In this document: piece after piece, positions 31,200-45,255 of the stretch
Numbering within the stretch: the first letter of the stretch is position 1
Layout: the number at the start of each line of letters is the position of its first letter
NCBI GenBank assembly: GCA_014885115.2
Contig: WKLE02002058.1
Span: 1-64,000, forward strand
Length of the DNA: 64,000 bases
Direction of reading: 5' to 3'
Source: Asterionellopsis glacialis
Taxonomy: Eukaryota > Bacillariophyta > Plagiogrammaphyceae > Rhaphoneidales > Asterionellopsidaceae
Translations under genes and position numbers: made by a program
Notes under the pieces: generated by a model
Told to the model about the DNA's origin: nothing
Seen by the model: the letters and a program-made list of their open reading frames with translations, nothing else
The model's database searches: none

Positions 31200-32717
31200 A
31201 TGAATGGATACGATCCAAATTTTCTAGACGGATTTGTTATCCCACTTCCTAAACCTTCTCCGAGATCGTCTCTTGAAGAAAAGTTATATGTTGGTCAAGA
31301 TGGTAGTACAGAAATCAAACATGTCAAGTATTCTTTGGTAATGAACAAAGAAAAGCGTACACCAGTATTTGTAGCCATGAACATTTCCCAAAATGAATTG
31401 GTAGAAACGGAACGCAAAGATAATTGGAGAATGGATCCAGCCATTCCAGCTAAATATCAATTAGGTCCAGAGGTATGCGTGCTTGTATTTATTATGTTTC
31501 TTGTGTTTTTTCCAGATGCAGTAGCATTCTTGTATGTGTTTAATAACGCCATTAGGACATCATTAAAGAATCCTCACCTTATCTTTCTTTCTTATTCTAA
31601 ACTCCTTGTGCGACACTTATTATGCCCTACTGAAAACCCTCATGAATACCTTTAACTCCCGCGTGCCAATAAATTTATACAGTACTATGATAACGTCAAA
31701 GTACCAGGACTAGATAAAAAAATTGAAAATGTCTATGATAAGGGTCATCTAGGCATGCGTCAAGCTGCTGGTTGGGGATCAGATGCTCAAGAAGGTGCCG
31801 ATGATACGTTCTATTATACCAACTGTGCTCTACAACACAAGTATTTAAACCGCGATGAATGGTTAGATCTTGAAAAGTGGACCATGCAACATGATCTTGA
31901 TTTGGATGGACGAATTTGTGAATTTAGTGGACCTTTTTTCCGTCCAATTCTCCGATACATGCCACCATCCACCAGCAACAAACGAAATGCTGATGGAGAA
32001 CTTTTAGAGAAAGAGGGAAGTGCTGCACCCATTCCCTCCGGTTTTTTCAAAATTGTTGCCTACCAATCAAAAGAGAAGAAATTAGAAGTTCGAGCATTTA
32101 TCATTGAACAAGATGAACAGTCGAAAGCTAATTTAAGTTTCAAGGGAGACCCTCTCCAAGTCTTCCAAGTCACCACAGCTGAGGTCGAGGAACTTACAGG
32201 TCTTGTCTTTGATGAATCATTGGCGAATGCTAATCCACTTTATCATCGTGATAGTCCTGGAACAAATGATGAACGGAATGAACTACTTGTACGTGATCTT
32301 CCTGAACGTATTGGTATCGTACGCCCTAGTGATATGGTTAACAGTGGAACTGCACGAACACCTTGGGAAGAAAACTATTCTGGCGTTTTCATTTCCGGTG
32401 CATTGATAAATCCAAAGGGAAGTGACTCTGGTAAAGAATGGGTGTCCATTATGAATATGTCTGACGATGTTGTCAGTCTTGATGGCTGGATGCTGCAGGA
32501 CCAGAAACCTCGAACAAAGACTATCGAAGGTATTGAGCTGCAACCTGGATCAGCAATACCACTTAAAAATATACCACCCATGTTACTCAGGAACACCGGG
32601 GGTGCAATTACGCTTTTGAATAAGAAGAAAGAAATTGTTGATATTGTTCGTTACAAAAAGGAAGATGTGAAGGAAGGTATACCAAACTTATTTCATTACA
32701 TAGGATACAACAATTAG
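31200..32717 (+). CDS. DNA/RNA non-specific endonuclease fused to lamin-tail domain
   Basis: Two exons, 31200-31472 and 31683-32717. The donor is GAG|GTATGC and the acceptor ATACAG|TAC, phase 0, giving 435 residues. The first part (YSLVMNKEKRTPVFVAMNIS; YDKGHLGMRQAAGWG; DTFYYTNCALQHKYLN) is the NUC1/EndoG-type beta-beta-alpha metal nuclease fold. The general-base histidine is His113 (DKGH, usually DRGH) and Asn138 and Asn147 lie at metal-ligand positions. The C-terminal part (about residues 300-430: GVFISGALINPKGSDSGKEW; VSLDGWMLQDQ) is a lamin-tail (LTD)-like beta-sandwich. No signal or mitochondrial leader is evident. Such nucleases cut DNA and RNA without sequence preference. The LTD presumably tethers or positions the enzyme. 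Confidence 0.82.
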
Positions 32718-33118
32718 CTGAAATAGGGGAATGGGGTGTTTGTTTAGTGGTGCATTCAAAAAATACGACGCATGTAGCAAACAAACTAAGCGCACAGTGA
32801 TATTCATTCTATGATCGACGACGTATTTGCGCCTATCGCTTTGTAGAGTTGGTACACTGTATACGCTGTGTTAAAATTTACAGCCTTGTTGATTATTAAA
32901 TAATTGCACATGGGTACATGACTAGACAGCTGGATCAAGATGGTTCCCGCCAAAGTGTGCTACAAGGTGGGAATGCATGGCAAATTGTTATTACGAAACT
33001 AAACAGAAGGGCGATATCTCTTTACAGACTTATATGGTACATTAAATCAATCCTTATTTACTTTTTTATCTCTCGTTTTAAACAATGCTACAACTCAACA
33101 TATAACACTTTGAATCAA
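32718..33118. other. Convergent intergenic region
   Basis: 3' flanks of the nuclease gene and the TPR gene. No gene or notable repeat was seen. Confidence 0.55.
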
Positions 33119-34828
33119 TTATGCGTATGTGACACGATGACCAGACATCTTGCTACTGTTGCTAGGCATGGTGGGCCGCCAGTGCTCTGCGTGGATATTT
33201 TCATCAGCGTCATCTTCCTTGCATGAGCCGGTGCAGGCCTTACAAACATTCATTGAATTGATTGCTCTTGCAGCTGACTCTGCGATGGTAGGGTATTTAA
33301 GGACTTGGTAATTAACTTGGCCCATCAACTCTTGGGTGTCTAAAACTTGTTTACTACCTTCGCCATGATTTTCCATTTGAATATCTTCAACCAAACATAG
33401 TCTTTGAAGAGCCTCGTCGTATTGATTTACCTGTAACAGAACAAATACAAGCTTCCGTAGTGTTTCCGAACAATCCAGCTGTGTCTGTTCGTATGATTTC
33501 TGTTGGTTGGCAAGAAGCTCCTCGTACACCTGCAATCATAATACAAATAAAATAAGCAGTACCAAAAAAAAAGCAGTTAAAAACAATCTGGTTACACGAC
33601 GTAAGATAATGTTTCATATCGCAACGCTGGGTATTCCTACCTCGATTGCTTTAGGGTATGCGGCCTTCATTGCATATGCGAATCCCATATTGTCCAAGCT
33701 GTTCAGGATGAGTTTATTGTCCGCGCCGAGGAGCATCTTTTGAATTGTAAGAGATTCTTCAAAGATTTTTGCAGCTTCAGTCCATTCTGCAAGTTTCAAG
33801 TGGACGTATCCCATATTACACATAGTGGTAGCCATAGTCAAAACTCCTGGCTTCGAGGCCGTGTGATCTGAAACGGTTTCACCAAGCGCGTTCTTTTGCA
33901 GTTTGACAGCATCCTCAAACGCTCTTTTTGCCTCTTTGAAATTTCCGCGTTCAAAGTTTACACAGCCAATGTTGTTCATCACTTTTGCTATCTTCATATT
34001 GCTTTCCTCTACATCCTCTGGCAGGACAAAATCTTCTGCTTCGTATTCTCTCAATTCCAATGCTTCGAAAAAGATCTCGAGAGCGTCAGAATAATCTTTC
34101 ATTGACAGTAGAATAATACCAAGTTCGACCAAGGAATCCTGCAAGAAACATGAGAACACAACAACGGTAAGAAAATCTAGGTGGAATTCATATGTTTACA
34201 ATTTGAAATCATGTTTCTTTTTACGTACCGCAACTTTGGGGTCATCCTTTCCCAACGTTAGTTTTCTGATTCGGACAGCCTCCTCCGTAGCATCCATAGC
34301 ATCGTCGAGTTTTCCAGCTCGTAAGTTTGCTATTCCAACATTGTGAAGTGCAGCTCCAACTCGTTCATGCACTTCGCCGTAATTTTCTAGAATTCGAGCC
34401 AAAATTGCTTCGAATTCCTGTAGAGCCTTGTCGAATTTGCCATTCTAAATGAATAAGTGATGATAAAAGAGAAAAGTTTTCGCAAGGACGTCACATTAGA
34501 CAAACTAATTCGAAAATGACTACAATTATCTTTCGATTCATTGTTTTTTTCTACCTACCTTCATGTGTTTGCAAGCATTAGCATGTTTCGATCGTAAATC
34601 AAGTTCAAGTGCTTGTTGTGATTTTGAGGTGTATTCTGATTCATAGCTCGATCTTGTACCTTCTGTGGATTCGCCAGACCTAAATCTGCTATCTTCATCA
34701 CGGGAATCGTATGTAGACGCCCCTCCTATTGATGATCTTGATCTACCGAAAATCGATGAAAAGACTGCGCCTGTGGCTCCTTTGCTTTCCTTCGCATTTC
34801 GAGTTGCACGCCGTGATTTAGTTCTCAT
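33119..34828 (-). CDS. TPR (kinesin-light-chain-like) repeat protein
   Basis: Four exons, all junctions in phase 0: 34828-34559, 34444-34229, 34138-33641 and 33529-33119. Donors are AAG|GTAGGT, GCG|GTACGT and GAG|GTAGGA; acceptors are ATTTAG, TTGCAG and TTGCAG. The joined protein has 464 residues. After a Ser/Arg-rich N-terminus, tetratricopeptide repeats follow in order: NGKFDKALQEFEAILARIL, ALHNVGIANLRAGKLDDAMD, DSLVELGIILLSMKDYSDAL, VMNNIGCVNFERGNFKEAKR, TMCNMGYVHLKLAEWTEAAK and LDNMGFAYAMKAAYPKAIE. This spacing resembles TPR_12/kinesin light chain arrays. These are protein-binding scaffolds; no catalytic domain is present. The frame stays open upstream of 34828 without an ATG, so an additional 5' exon is possible. 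Confidence 0.82.
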
Positions 34829-35585
34829 TTCGTCTGATTGACTTTCCTTATCGAAGGCTTTGTCAACGTTAGTGCTAGTCTTGATGAGAGAAGAATGCAA
34901 AATACGGCTAGAATGTCGTGTTGACAGCTTTCTGTGAGGGGTAGCAGGCGCATGTGCCAGGAACTCGCTATTTTGTTTTTAGTGACAAGTTGTTGTCTCA
35001 GTGTCTCGGCGATGCTTCGCCAAAAAATGAAAAACCGCATCAACTATCAAACACATATGTATACATAATATTACGTCATGAATATATATATATAAGCGAC
35101 CATTGCTTGCGTCTAATGTGCTCGCTAAAAACGATTTATTCAGATTCGCATGCTAGATCCTACCGTTATTACTTGTCAAACAGTACTGAAATGTTGTTAT
35201 AATTAAAGTGAATACTACTAAGTATGTAGTGCAATATTGTTGTGTCCAATTATCATTTATAAATAAAATTTATATGTGTGAAATCAATTTTTGTACAATA
35301 TATTGTGAAAGCAGGTACCTATATGGAATAATAGATGTATACAAAACTGTACTATGTATTAATAATGGAAAACTTGAATTTGAAAATATTCTTGGCGGCA
35401 TGTCCATGAGACAAACTTTTTTATTATTTCGGATAATAAAATACGATACACACGAAATTAATTTGACTTGCGAAACCCTGATTCCCAAAAACCAATCCCG
35501 GGTCCTGCTGGGAAAGCTTCATCTACAGTACCCAACGTTTCAACACTTTTGTCCAATTCCGATCGAAGAAACAAAACCGTTCATC
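34829..35585. other. Divergent intergenic region
   Basis: Between the TPR gene and the small gene starting at 35586. The sequence is AT-rich. A 128-codon plus-strand frame at 35208-35594 has no recognisable features and overlaps the start of the next gene; it is not called. Confidence 0.5.
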
Positions 35586-36100
35586 ATGAAGTAAGTTACT
35601 TGAAGCACATCAACATGAATACAATTCGTTTCGGCAACGAGTTCTGACCCAGCATAATTCATTTTTTTAACTGTTTATCTTTTCTCTCTTTTTACGGCTG
35701 GAATAGGCTTTTCAGGAGGAGATCGAAAGTCGATGAGGATTTGATGACCGCTCCTCGCCCCGTCGTTCGGCGACAGAGTAAATTACTGAAATCGCTTACA
35801 TCGGGACATAAAGGAAAAGAGAATAAAGGCAAAAGATCCTCTAGGACTCGAAAGGAAATCCAAGAGTATGACGAACGACAGTCATCTCAATCGCGCAGCA
35901 GAGCCATTCCTGATGTTGATGAAAGAAGGGACACTAGTATTCATACGTATTGTAGAAAAGAAGGCATTGATCACCTTGAACCAGTCATAGAAGGTTCACC
36001 TTCAGAAGAGAATGAACAAGAGAATATCAAACCTAGAAAATTACAGGAAAGGAAGCAATCAAGTATAGCAGGCAAAGGATTGCTTTGTTGGTGTTTCTGA
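35586..36100 (+). CDS. Small basic hypothetical protein with a 5-base first coding exon
   Basis: Proposed exons are 35586-35590 (ATGAA only) and 35707-36100, with donor ATGAA|GTAAGT and acceptor GGAATAG|G. This gives 132 residues starting MKLFRRRSKVDEDLMTAP. Without the mini-exon the frame would start at the internal ATG at 35744, losing the basic N-terminus. The protein is very hydrophilic, with a basic N-terminal half, an acidic middle (EGSPSEENEQEN) and a short C-terminus ending GKGLLCWCF. The Cys-rich tail could be lipid modified, but that is only a guess. No family is recognised. Confidence 0.5.
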
Positions 36101-36791
36101 GCAGGCTCAATTTTTAATCGACAACACAGTATGGGATCAAACTTGTGGCATAGATAGAATTTGATATATTTTCATATTCTCTATTATAGAATGCATGCCC
36201 TGGGTACAAGAACAACGATACAAAAAGTTTCCGATGCAATTTTTGTCACAAAAGAATATTTGCAGGGTGTCTTATCCATACTTGCCTTTCAGGCTGATTG
36301 TCGCTGGATCTGTGACTAGAGGGAGCTTGGAATTGAAGGTTGTGTTCCCATCTCCGTTGCTGTTGAGATGGGACATTTTGAAGTTGTCTGGACTAGGAAT
36401 TTTCGCCTTCGTCCATGGACAGCTCTCTAGAGAGGACGAACTAGAGATGTGAATAATTATACGTATTAATGCATTAGAAATAGAGTTAATAATCTGAAAA
36501 AATGTCTTCGTTAATTTTTAAATGCTCCCTGACCTCGAATGCCTACACACGTCAGCAATCTTACATACACTCATTCAGTGCTTGTATCCATACAGGTACT
36601 CAATATTTCACTGACGACTGCGTGGTGGTGGGAACTCGTGGCAAACAATTTTAGCATCTACACGGATACGCGGGTAGTCAGCAAAATAGCGAGCTACAGC
36701 TTTTCAGCAACAAATACGTTTGTATCAATCCTGTCACTGGCAAAAAAAACAAGTGAACACAATTACACCGAGAAAGAATTCTGAACTGAAG
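36101..36791. other. Intergenic region
   Basis: Upstream region of the plastid-type gene at 36792. Contains a CTCTCTAGAGAG palindrome near 36422. No gene is called; the short frames lack protein character. Confidence 0.5.
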
Positions 36792-37767
36792 ATGAAATTG
36801 TCTCTATCAGCACTCGCACTTGCTGGCCTTGTTGGTTCTGCCGCAGCCTTCTCTCCTGCCACCGGCCCAAAAGCTTTCGTTTCTTCCGGGCAACGAAATG
36901 GTGAGTCCCCTTACACGAATGATTGTTCTTTGTCGACGAACGAAAGAAGCACCATCTAGACGTAGCTCTTTCTTTTCACAAATGTGTCCATTCTTGACTC
37001 TCTGTTACAAGAAACTAACACGTTAATATCTCCTGATTTCAGTTGCACGATTCATGGCTGAGGACCCTTTGCCATTCTTCGCATCTGGCCAAAAGAGTGA
37101 AGAACCCACTGCTGTCGAGGAAGCCCCAATTGATGATGAGGTTGAACAGGAAATTCAAGAAGAATTAAGGAAGACAAAACGTATGTCTAACTTGCGTAAT
37201 GCTAATGGTGTTGACTACGCCCCATGGATGAATATGTCCGCGGAAGATGAGGAAAAGATTCGTAAAATTGCGGAGGATCGTGCTGAAGCTCGCCGTAAGC
37301 GTAAGCTTCAAGAATCTCAGGTTTCTGGAAATTTATACTATGATTCCCAAGCCCAAGAGCTTAGTGGAACTGGCCTCAACTACAAGATCATTGGTGGTGA
37401 AGTTGAACTTGAATGGGCAACCAAGAGTGAGGCAGACACCAAGGGATTCATCGTTAAGCGCCGTCCTGCCAAAACCAATGATTTCGTCACAATCGCCAGT
37501 TTCGAGGAATGGGGACCACTTGTATCCCAAGGTGCTGAAGGCGGAGTTTACAGATACCTTGATGAGACTGCTTCTCCAGGTGGTTGGGTTTACCGTATTT
37601 CTGAATGCGACACCTCTGGTCAGGAATCAGATCTTTGCCAGTGTTTGGTCGAGATTCAGACTGAAGACGAGCAAAGAGCAGCCCTTATTGCCGGAGTTGG
37701 TATTGCTACATTAGGAATTGCCGCTGTTGTTGCTGGAGTTTTGCTTGATCCGATGAACGGATATTAA
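36792..37767 (+). CDS. Putative plastid-targeted membrane protein
   Basis: Two exons, 36792-36900 and 37043-37767. The donor is AATG|GTGAGT and the acceptor TTTCAG|TT; the split codon becomes GTT, giving 277 residues. The N-terminus MKLSLSALALAGLVGSAAAF is a signal peptide. Cleavage before AAAFSPATGP gives the ASAF-type motif of diatom plastid precursors. The body has an acidic helix (VEQEIQEELRKTKRM), a basic coiled coil (EDRAEARRKRKLQE) and a beta-rich domain (YKIIGGEVELEWATKSEADT; FIVKRR; GGVYRYLDETASPGGWVYRI) resembling a fibronectin-III-like module. A single C-terminal membrane helix follows (ALIAGVGIATLGIAAVVAG). It is probably anchored in a plastid membrane. The function is unknown. 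Codon usage is biased towards C/T-ending codons, suggesting good expression. Confidence 0.75.
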
Positions 37768-40027
<2,260 letters not shown>

Positions 40028-40623
40028 AACCCTAATTAATAAATTAAAACTAATTAGTTATATGCCCCTCAGATGTACTCGTAACATTGCAGTCGTCAAC
40101 GTATTGGCTTTGGCAAAAGCAATATTGTTTTCTGGTGAGAATTTTAGTGATGAATTGTGAAGGTGGTAAGTTGACGAAGTCCCGTATCGCGAACTATCAT
40201 TGTGATCATAAAGTTTTGAAAGCAGAGTACTATTTGGTCAAATTTGAGATATCCTCTTCTCCATACCATCCTTTAAGTCGTACAAGCAAGGAAAACTCCA
40301 ATCTGACCACAGTTTCAGAAGGGTGTAGCTACTCACCTTATTTTAACAAATCGTAAATCATGTGGATACTTAAAATTATGCAATGTAAACTTATATGAAA
40401 TTAAATAAAACTCTACAATTTTAAAAGGACATTCGTGTGTGTCCGACCAAAATAAAAATGTGCCCTCTTTGAAGAAAACGATCGATGGAAAACTATGGTG
40501 TGTGCATGTAACAAACTATGGAGATGTGCATTCTTGTGTGAGAGTGATAAGGTGTTTGTGTGCGGGTGAAACAGAAAATATTAAGAGAAATATATATCTC
40601 AAAATAATCGAAACAAAGCAACT
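40028..40623. other. Convergent intergenic region
   Basis: 3' flanks of TrpRS and of the gene on the minus strand. No gene, repeat or exact TACCWGGTA site was seen. Confidence 0.55.
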
Positions 40624-41490
40624 TCAAATTGAAGCTTGACGAGTGATTTCCTTAACAGGTTGGCTATTCCCTTTGGAAGGTGACCCTCCCGAAATCACTC
40701 GTTTTGCCTTTCTTCCAGCACTTTCAACGAAATCTTCAACCATGTGGAGTTTTACCAGGGCTCTTGTCAAACTTCTTTGTTTCTTCACTTTTTTGGTTTC
40801 CTTCTTTGCTAGTTTCAGATCTTCTTCTGAATAACCATATGTGTGAGAGAGGATATTTATCCTCTCATAATAATTCAAACCCATTTGTCTTAAGGATCTT
40901 CGAGGTTGACGACTGCTTTCGTATTCATTGATGCAGAGGGGACTGCGTTCCTCGTATTCCCAATCAAGGGAAATTGGTGGGCCGTACGAAACGCTGGGAT
41001 TGTCCCCGATAGTTAGGTCATAATCACGGATCTGCACATCTTTGAAACTAACTGAGGAAGAGCTGCGTCTGATTTTAGCATCTCTTCTCGTAGATTCGGA
41101 ATGAATAGAGCTTGAAATCGAATCCTGTTGGATCTTTGCAAGATCCGGAACTGGGAGAGTCTTCCAAGACTTTCTTCTTACACAAACTGCAGGTGGGTCC
41201 TTCAAGATATCATGCTTGATGGCGGGTTTCAATGGTTGTTTAGGTTGATCTCTGTTTTGTGGAGATACCGACAACACAAGCATGTTTTCTTGTTCAGAAG
41301 ATTCATGACTATTTTGTGAACCTGATGAAATAGATCCGTCCATAGAATGCTCCTCTGTACTGTCTGTACCATTGTCTCCTAATGCATTTTCTTCTTCTAA
41401 TCCAAGTTTCGTGAAGGAATCTTTTAGATCTTCTATTCCTGTCAAACCTTGCAAATCTGGCGATGTCAATTCGGATTTGGCGTGAATCAT
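40624..41490 (-). CDS. Hypothetical protein with basic C-terminal helical region
   Basis: Single-exon frame of 288 codons from the ATG at 41490. The open frame extends further upstream but only to a TTG. The N-terminal part is acidic and Ser-rich, with PPAVCVRRKSWKTLPVPDL in the middle. The C-terminal region is helical and basic: RRSLRQMGLNYYERINILSH, GYSEEDLKLAKKETKKVKKQ and VEDFVESAGRKAKRVI. I recall similar 'GYSEEDLxxAxxExxKVKxQR' C-termini in many proteins annotated from diatoms, but I cannot name a family. No membrane segment is present. Confidence 0.65.
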   Translation of the reverse strand: MIHAKSELTSPDLQGLTGIEDLKDSFTKLGLEEENALGDNGTDSTEEHSMDGSISSGSQNSHESSEQENMLVLSVSPQNRDQPKQPLKPAIKHDILKDPPAVCVRRKSWKTLPVPDLAKIQQDSISSSIHSESTRRDAKIRRSSSSVSFKDVQIRDYDLTIGDNPSVSYGPPISLDWEYEERSPLCINEYESSRQPRRSLRQMGLNYYERINILSHTYGYSEEDLKLAKKETKKVKKQRSLTRALVKLHMVEDFVESAGRKAKRVISGGSPSKGNSQPVKEITRQASI

Positions 41491-42475
41491 GTTGAGACTT
41501 GATGAACAGTAACGTGCGTGAGTTGGTAGATACGACAAAGCCTTAGATATGAATCTGTTCTAGAAAGGATGTACAACAGAGATGGATTGGGACATGAAAA
41601 AATGTTTAGTTTTGCTTCCTTTTCTCGAAGTTCGTTTGGTGAACTTTGGTTTCTATTGCTCACGCACTACAACAAATACTATAGATTTAGGTCAGCAGCA
41701 GAACAACCGGAAGAGAAAGAATCTGGTAGTTACAGCATCCTATCTGGTACACATCAAAACGAACCCGAACAATGTACAGTACCTGTACAGCATCCACGTA
41801 GATTTTATATTTAATATCAAAAGAAAATTTGTGTGTGCATAAGCAAGTAGAACTTCGTGAAGTTCGAATATGCCACTAATCAAGATAGAAATATCCTACT
41901 GAAAACTAAGGTGAAATTGACAACTAGTTTTGGGAGCAACTGTACTTGTTTTGTTATAATTCTTTATAATATATATATATTGGAGGAAGAACTGAAATCA
42001 TCTTCTGACTGTACGATAAAAATAGTTTACTAGAAGCAAAAATTCTTCTGGGTCTCAAATGGGAATTTATCAACGAAGTTTTTTTATATATTTCTAGAAG
42101 TTCTGTAGATTAATCGGCATATTGCTATTGCCCCATCACAGGAAAAACCCGGAAATATTGAACTTCCGGCAGTAAATTCAAATTAGAAAGTGCATCGTTG
42201 ATATCTTCACGTCTGCCGTGTGTACGAATACATTTTTTATTAGGAGTATAAAATAATAATGTCGCAATAGCACTCCTCGAAGATTTACAGACTGGTCTTC
42301 TTCTGATACCTTTGTTATGGGGAGTCAAGAAAGAGATTGCCCACCGACCGTCCCCAGCAGTGTTCCCTCCAACACCAGCCATATCACTCTATGAAATACC
42401 TACTGATGCGAAATCGTACATGGCTTAAGATGAGATGCTCAAGTCTTGTGAACTCCGTATCGGAAGTTAAACAAA
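41491..42475. other. Divergent intergenic region
   Basis: Between a minus-strand and a plus-strand gene. A minus-strand frame at 42125-42382 and a plus-strand frame at 42337-42534 have no clear features. An (AT)n run lies near 41969-41978. No gene is called. Confidence 0.5.
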
Positions 42476-43183
42476 ATGATTCTAAAGCTAAAAGAAATTC
42501 TCAGATCTCTTCAAGCTTACTTTTCTGCTATTGAAATAGATTCAGGTATTAAACAAGCGTATCAAATAGGTTTAGTGATCGGATTACTTATTGCAACGAC
42601 TCTTACATTCTTTCCGGGTAAGTTGTATTCTTAAAAACATAGTAACGACTCCTTCTTGTACCAGCGCAGTTCTGTCTAACTTTCGCAATTTGTTTTGTTG
42701 CGTTATTTCCGTAAAGGCGAACCATGGGGGATCAAATATGGAATGAATGATTCCGAAGAATCTCCTAGTGATCACAATAGAGAAGATGAGAATACTCCAC
42801 AAAGTCATGATGGAGAAAAAGATGATGCCTCTCCTTCTCGGCAACAACAACGCGGAATGCACCAAATGAAATGGGCAGGTGATGCAATACCAAAAGAAAA
42901 ATTAGAAAAATTACGAGTCAAATTGGGGTTGACAGAAGAACAAATGCAACAAGCTATTGATGATGCACGACACGAAGCAATAACGGGCGAAAGGAGACAG
43001 CTAGATGGAACAATATCAAATACAGGGATAAGAACACTGTTCGAAAAGATTAATTCTGCTGTATACATATTGATAATTGTTGCGATTTTTTACATATTGA
43101 ACTACCAGTACAAAAATGTTGTCACCCGCTTCTTAATTCGGGTGTTTCCTAAAGAAGCCAAAATGATAGGTGTTACTCCTTGA
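42476..43183 (+). CDS. Small two-membrane-segment hypothetical protein
   Basis: Two exons, 42476-42617 and 42717-43183. The donor is CCGG|GTAAGT and the acceptor GTAAAG|GC; the split codon becomes GGC and reads into EPWGIKYGMNDSEES, giving 202 residues. An N-terminal membrane helix (QIGLVIGLLIATTLTFFPG) is followed by a hydrophilic Ser/Glu/Asp loop, an amphipathic region (PKEKLEKLRVKLGLTEEQMQ) and a second membrane helix (VYILIIVAIFYILN), then a basic C-terminus. I do not recognise the family. An endomembrane protein is likely. Confidence 0.65.
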
Positions 43184-44260
43184 TCTGGTCACATAAGTAC
43201 TTCGTTTGGTGATAAGATCAGTTTATTTCCTACAGACTGATTGAATCATCAGATTTGCTAAAATCTGATATTTAAAAAGATACACTTGTTTTTTAATGTA
43301 ATCAGATTTGTCAACGATAGCCTTGTTAGAGATGCTGTTAAAGCTTTCGATGTTTCCTTTCAGGATTTGTACGTACTTCCGCCTCTGTGTAGCAGGCCGC
43401 GATTGACCAGTGATACTTTGAAATAGACGGATCGCTTTACCAAAGCGATCTTTCCCACCATATCACGTGTCTCCTTTTTGCTTTCGCAAATAGAAAGAAG
43501 ACTAAGAACAACAGTGGCGCAAGCAGAACAGCAAGCAAGAACATTAAGGCCGTTATCGGTATTAGGGCCTATATCAGAAACTGCGATTATCGATTACGAT
43601 AGAGTCATTGCTATCTCGTTGTACTACTTTAATGTTAAAGGAATCAATACTGAATATAATTTTCCTGAAGATCGGTAGAATGTTGATGCAATTTTTCATA
43701 TTTTCTACGCAAAATAAATCGCATTCGGCGTTTCTGTGACGGATTTTGTACTAATTTTGGAGCATTTATTGCAAGTATGAGAAATGCATCTCATTTTGAT
43801 TTGGTAATACCAAGTAGATTTTGTATTTGCAGTCGAACGGATTTTGTGAGAAAAATGGTATACATCCCACGACTTCTAGTCAACTACGACGTATCAGCAG
43901 GTCCTTAGGACCAGAGGAACAGACAGTCAGTCGTCCCGGATACGCTTCTCGTTTCTTTTGCCTTGGAGACGTCACACGTACGACTCGACTTGAACCGACT
44001 CTACTCTACTCTGACCCTCTGTCAACTTCGAATACTTCCCCTCCTAGTTCTACTTGATATTACTACTTCTATCTGATGTCTCAAAGATCTGGGATTAGCT
44101 CTGGGTGACATCTTGTTTGAAGGTTCCAAGTTCGGAAAGACGAGAGTCGTATCTTGACAACTTTTTCTCCATTCCAGTGAGACAAGCACCCATCGTACAA
44201 ATTTAGAAATAAATTCTACCGATTTCTTTTAGATTGCATCGACATTACTATACTATCAAT
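43184..44260. other. Intergenic region
   Basis: No gene is recognised. A 66-codon frame at 43478-43678 has no ATG. A GGTCCTTAGGACC palindrome lies near 43900. The remainder is unique sequence. Confidence 0.5.
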
Positions 44261-44844
44261 ATGAATAGGTTAACAAAATCAATTGTAACCCAGTTGCAAA
44301 AACAGGCAGCTGTGAACTCGTCTTTTATGAAGGAATCGCGATCCTTGATATCAACAGCATCGAGAATTGCGAAAAAGGTGCGTTTGTGCTGACAGATGTT
44401 TTTATCAATATGTGCATGATGACACCGAAACTGTTTGTTTGTTTGTTTGTTTTTCCGAGAAGCAGGTTTTAGGAGAATGTTTGTGGAAACTTGATATTGT
44501 GAAAACTTTTTTGTGCAAATTTTTGCATTTCTAGTACAGAAAAATAATAAATTCATCAAACTTAAAATATTTGTTTTGCATATTTCTAAATCGTCAGCAT
44601 CAGAAATACCACTATCCTCCTGGATTAGTTGCTACGAAAGATGTGGTGGTTATTTTATCTATAGTATCTTTTTGCATGGGTGCTACATTCCATTCAATAT
44701 CAAAGAGCTCTAGTCCTACTCCCAAACAAGAAAAAGAGAAGTACCAAGACCGGTGGTCGGAAAAACTTAATGGACGTCTCCACAATCAAAATCTCCATGA
44801 TTACGGCGGGTGTGACCGACAGGTTCCTCCCCTTTCTCCTCCAT
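44261..44844 (+). CDS. Partial small mitochondrial-type membrane protein, cut by gap
   Basis: Exon 1 is 44261-44377 (39 codons, starting MNRLTKSIVTQLQKQAAVNS), with donor AAAAAG|GTGCGT. Exon 2 begins at 44598 (acceptor CGTCAG|CAT) and reads HQKYHYPPGLVATKDVVVIL into a single membrane helix (VVVILSIVSFCMGATF), then a hydrophilic tail (KEKYQDRWSEKLNGRL). The basic, hydroxylated N-terminus resembles a mitochondrial presequence. The frame is still open at the gap beginning at 44845, so the 3' end or a further intron is missing. It could be a small respiratory-chain subunit, but I do not recognise it. Confidence 0.55.
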
Positions 44845-44895
44845 NNNNNNNNNNNNNNNNNNNNNNNNNNNNNNNNNNNNNNNNNNNNNNNNNNN
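44845..44895. other. Assembly gap (51 unknown bases)
   Basis: A run of N bases. Its true length may differ from the 51 shown. It truncates the model at 44261-44844. Confidence 0.99.
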
Positions 44896-45255
44896 GGATC
44901 AACCATAGCCACCTATCTGGATCAAAGATTATTTAATTTATCATGTTCGAATTCGGTATACTTGCATCATAATTGATCAATTCGTTCCTCACAGGAGTCA
45001 TCGCCAAAAAAATCCTTGAATTGAGAGTGAATTTTGCTCCGTGCCAGCGATAATACAACGAAATAATGAAACAGAACTAAAGTAAAAAAGTAACAGAAGT
45101 AAAGTTTTCGAATGGTTCTATATTATACAGACTACAACATAGAATCAAAATTATCATATCACCTAGCAACCAAAGTATACACAGAGCACTTGTTTGAAAC
45201 TAAACGTCGTGCCAAAATCCCAATCATTATATCTTGGTACAAAATACGTAAATGT
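44896..45255. other. Flank after assembly gap
   Basis: Short AT-rich stretch, mostly the 3' flank of the ADP/ATP carrier gene on the minus strand. No gene was recognised. Confidence 0.5.

Noticed and set aside
31473..31655. Continuation of the first nuclease exon
   Set aside because: The frame runs on by chance into the intron. The GTATGC donor and the match of the joined exons to the nuclease fold show that this part is spliced out.
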